64,000 nt of DNA from Bacteroides mediterraneensis (GTDB lineage: Bacteria; Bacteroidota; Bacteroidia; Bacteroidales; Bacteroidaceae): assembly GCF_016900355.1 (NCBI RefSeq), contig NZ_JACJKA010000006.1:1-64000 (forward strand), given 5' to 3'. A program made the translations under genes and the position numbers. Shown here piece after piece: positions 62,354 to 64,000 of this stretch (within the stretch, counting starts at the first letter, position 1; the number at the start of each line of letters is the position of its first letter). Under the pieces are notes generated by a model. That model was not told the DNA's origin, searched no databases, and saw only the letters and a program-made list of their open reading frames with translations.

Positions 62354-63373
62354 TTAATCAAGTACGGTTACCCATCCGTATGGGTCAGCTTCATCGCCAT
62401 ACTGGATGGCGCGCAGCTTGTGGTATAGCTTTTCGCTGATAGGACCCGGTTTCCCGTCTTTGGAGATGACGTAGGACTTGTGGTTTTCCAAGTCGTCAAT
62501 GCGTTCAATCGGGCTGATAACGGCAGCAGTACCGCAAGCACCCGCTTCTTCGAATGTAGTCAGCTCTTCTTCCGGAATCGGACGGCGTTCTACTTTCAGG
62601 CCCATATCTTCTGCCAGCTGCATCAGACTGCGGTTGGTGATAGAGGGCAGAATAGATGTAGATAACGGAGTGACGTAGGTATTGTTCTTGATGCCGAAGA
62701 AGTTGGCGGCACCACATTCGTCAATGTATTTCTTTTCCTTGGCATCCAGATAGAATTCGCTAGCATATCCGGCATCGTGTGCAATTTTGTTTGCACGAAG
62801 GCTGGCTGCATAGTTTCCGCCTACCTTGTAAGTACCGGTTCCCAGCGGAGCGGCACGGTCATACTGACGGATGATGACGTATGGGTTTGTGGCAAATCCA
62901 CCTTTGAAGTAAGGGCCTACTGGAGTGACAAATATCACAAACAAGTATTCGTTGGCTGGATGTACACCTACTTGTGCACCTGTACCAATCAGTAACGGAC
63001 GGATATAAAGAGACGCACCGCTTTCGTATGGAGGGATGAAGCGTTCGTTTGCTTTGACTACCATCTTTACCGCTTCGCAGAATTTTTCGGTAGAAAATTC
63101 CGGCATAAGGATACCACGGCAAGTGCTCTGCAAGCGTTCTGCATTGGCTTCCGGGCGGAAGATACGAATTTTGCCATCTTTTCCACGATAAGCTTTCAAG
63201 CCTTCAAAAGCTTCCTGTCCGTAGTGCAGGCAGGTGGCCGCCATATGGATGTTCAGTGTTTCTTCAGAGCAGAGTTCAAGTTCTCCCCATTTTCCGTCGC
63301 GGTAATAGCAACGTACATTGTAATCTGTCTTCATGTATCCAAAAGACAGATTCGACCAGTCTATTTCTTTCAT
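62354..63373 (-). CDS. ilvE: Branched-chain amino acid aminotransferase
   Basis: This PLP enzyme interconverts Val, Leu and Ile with their keto acids. It has 339 residues, fold type IV, eukaryote-like length. The PLP lysine is in LGTGTYKVGGNYAASL (about residue 185), and FLYLDAKEKKYIDECGAANFF-like sequence (seen as SEFYLDAKEKKYIDECG) follows. A conserved C-terminal part is FEEAGACGTAAVISPI. It completes the pathway of the ilv operon located 18 kb away but has its own promoter and no visible leader peptide. Its keto acids also prime branched fatty acid synthesis. Confidence 0.95.
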   Translation of the reverse strand: MKEIDWSNLSFGYMKTDYNVRCYYRDGKWGELELCSEETLNIHMAATCLHYGQEAFEGLKAYRGKDGKIRIFRPEANAERLQSTCRGILMPEFSTEKFCEAVKMVVKANERFIPPYESGASLYIRPLLIGTGAQVGVHPANEYLFVIFVTPVGPYFKGGFATNPYVIIRQYDRAAPLGTGTYKVGGNYAASLRANKIAHDAGYASEFYLDAKEKKYIDECGAANFFGIKNNTYVTPLSTSILPSITNRSLMQLAEDMGLKVERRPIPEEELTTFEEAGACGTAAVISPIERIDDLENHKSYVISKDGKPGPISEKLYHKLRAIQYGDEADPYGWVTVLD

Positions 63374-63420
63374 GGTTATCTATTTTATAAGTTTTTTGAA
63401 TGTCTTTGTAAACCAGCAAG

Positions 63421-63452
63421 CAAAAGTACGTTTTATATTTACAAAATCCAAT
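63421..63452 (-). promoter_or_regulatory. Promoter of ilvE
   Basis: The minus-strand -7 element TACTTTTG (63421-63428) is preceded after 20 bp by ATTG (63449-63452). The leader is only about 40 nt, too short for an attenuator. Confidence 0.55.
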
Positions 63453-63650
63453 ATAAAATCGCTCTTTTTTGACAGAAATAAAGAGAGTAAAACAATATCT
63501 CCTCATTTTGAAATGAAATATGGTTTTTGGAAATGGCCTGTACTTGTGCTTGTATAATTTATATACTGGTAAAACAGGAGATAGCTGGGTAAATTGAGTG
63601 TATGAGAGGATTTTTTCAGGGGATATTCATGTAAAAACAAAGTTTTTCTG

Positions 63651-63658
63651 TAAGTTTG
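63651..63658 (+). promoter_or_regulatory. Possible -7 element for the last gene
   Basis: TAAGTTTG fits TAnnTTTG. The -33 element is not clear. The remainder of 63453-63753 shows nothing else I can name. Confidence 0.35.
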
Positions 63659-63777
63659 CACGAAATAAAATTGACTTTTAAGGCGGCAAAAAGGCTTTTT
63701 AATTGTTTATAGAGTATCAAAATGCGATGAAAGTCATTTTTTTGTTTGGTGAAATGTCAATTAAAGATCGTATCCGG

Positions 63778-64000
63778 ATGAGTAGAAGGCTGAAGCACAT
63801 AATATTTTTTTTCTTGTTTGTGGGGATGCAAGTGCGGGCTTTTGCACAGGAAACTATTCTTCCTGCCATTCAACAGCAGGAACAGATATTGAAGTGCCAT
63901 CCTGAAGATACAAAGGCTTTAAAAGAATTGTGTTTCCTCTATTTATATAAGTCTGATTATCGGAAAGCGATTGAATACGGGGAGAAACTTTTTCAGTTGG
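63778..64000 (+). CDS. Secreted TPR-like protein, 5' part only
   Basis: The gene runs off the window after 74 codons. A signal peptide (SRRLKHIIFFFLFVGMQV to about AFA-QE) is followed by a helical repeat (LKELCFLYLYKSDYRKAIEY) that resembles a TPR unit. In-frame ATGs at 63754 and 63727 would lengthen the N-terminus; 63778 gives the most compact signal peptide. Bacteroidetes have many such proteins, some with a C-terminal histidine kinase or helix-turn-helix domain, which cannot be judged here. Confidence 0.65.
   Translation, partial: MSRRLKHIIFFFLFVGMQVRAFAQETILPAIQQQEQILKCHPEDTKALKELCFLYLYKSDYRKAIEYGEKLFQL

Noticed and set aside
62012-62428. Reading of 138 codons across tRNA-Trp
   Set aside because: It runs through a complete tRNA gene and two hairpins and into the 3' end of ilvE.

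Overview
The window is bacterial chromosome from a member of the Bacteroidales, most likely the Bacteroides/Phocaeicola group. The evidence is a SusC/SusD pair, a TrpB2-type tryptophan synthase, a reverse rubrerythrin, a DUF5686 outer-membrane protein, almost no Shine-Dalgarno sequences, and many promoters of the Bacteroidetes type (TTTG about 19-21 bp before TAnnTTTG). No prophage, insertion sequence, CRISPR array or resistance island was seen. Nearly all of it looks like core genome.

Layout. 1-340: two terminators and the first of four phased palindrome arrays. 340-5452: trpB2 (-), a trkH-trkA potassium system (+), mltG (-). 5616-12023: a GH51 arabinofuranosidase, then a porin-pstS-pstC-pstA-pstB phosphate operon with Pho-box-like 11-bp repeats upstream. 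12108-14564: a PfkB sugar kinase divergent from myo-inositol-phosphate synthase. 14779-21812: a DUF5686 protein, then a sigma-54 activator-lptE-TPR-secG run and a DUF418 membrane protein. 22027-23051: rubrerythrin and a PerR-like Fur regulator. 23248-25185: glutamine-dependent NAD synthase. 25406-33414 (-): housekeeping genes in two operons (phoH-purC-ubiE-aroE-hydrolase, and M23 peptidase-C69 dipeptidase). 33584-35329: phosphohexomutase. A 950-bp gene-free stretch follows, then a GH109-like enzyme (-).

38354-44519 is the branched-chain amino acid operon ilvD-ilvB-ilvN-thioesterase-ilvC. It is headed by an unannotated Ile/Leu/Val-rich leader peptide, a terminator and a competing antiterminator, which together form a transcription attenuator. 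The matching aminotransferase ilvE lies apart at 62354-63373. 44648-48093 holds a golvesin/amidase-like secreted protein and a nitroreductase. 48248-56222 is a small polysaccharide utilisation locus, a GH84 beta-N-acetylglucosaminidase divergent from susC-susD. The rest holds tRNA-Ser(UGA), a DsbD-like reductase with a cysteine desulfidase-like enzyme and an AlbA_2 protein, two further small genes, tRNA-Trp(CCA) and the start of a secreted TPR protein.

The most unusual structure is a set of four intergenic arrays (near 218, 21843, 35644 and 48103). Each is made of 16-bp imperfect palindromes (6-bp arm, 4-bp centre, 6-bp arm) separated by exactly 6 bp, giving a strict 22-bp period. Three arrays share AAACGC/GCGTTT arms; the fourth uses unrelated AAGTAC/GTACTT arms with the same geometry. 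The three whose flanking genes are visible lie between convergent genes, and the fourth probably does. I do not recognise this repeat.
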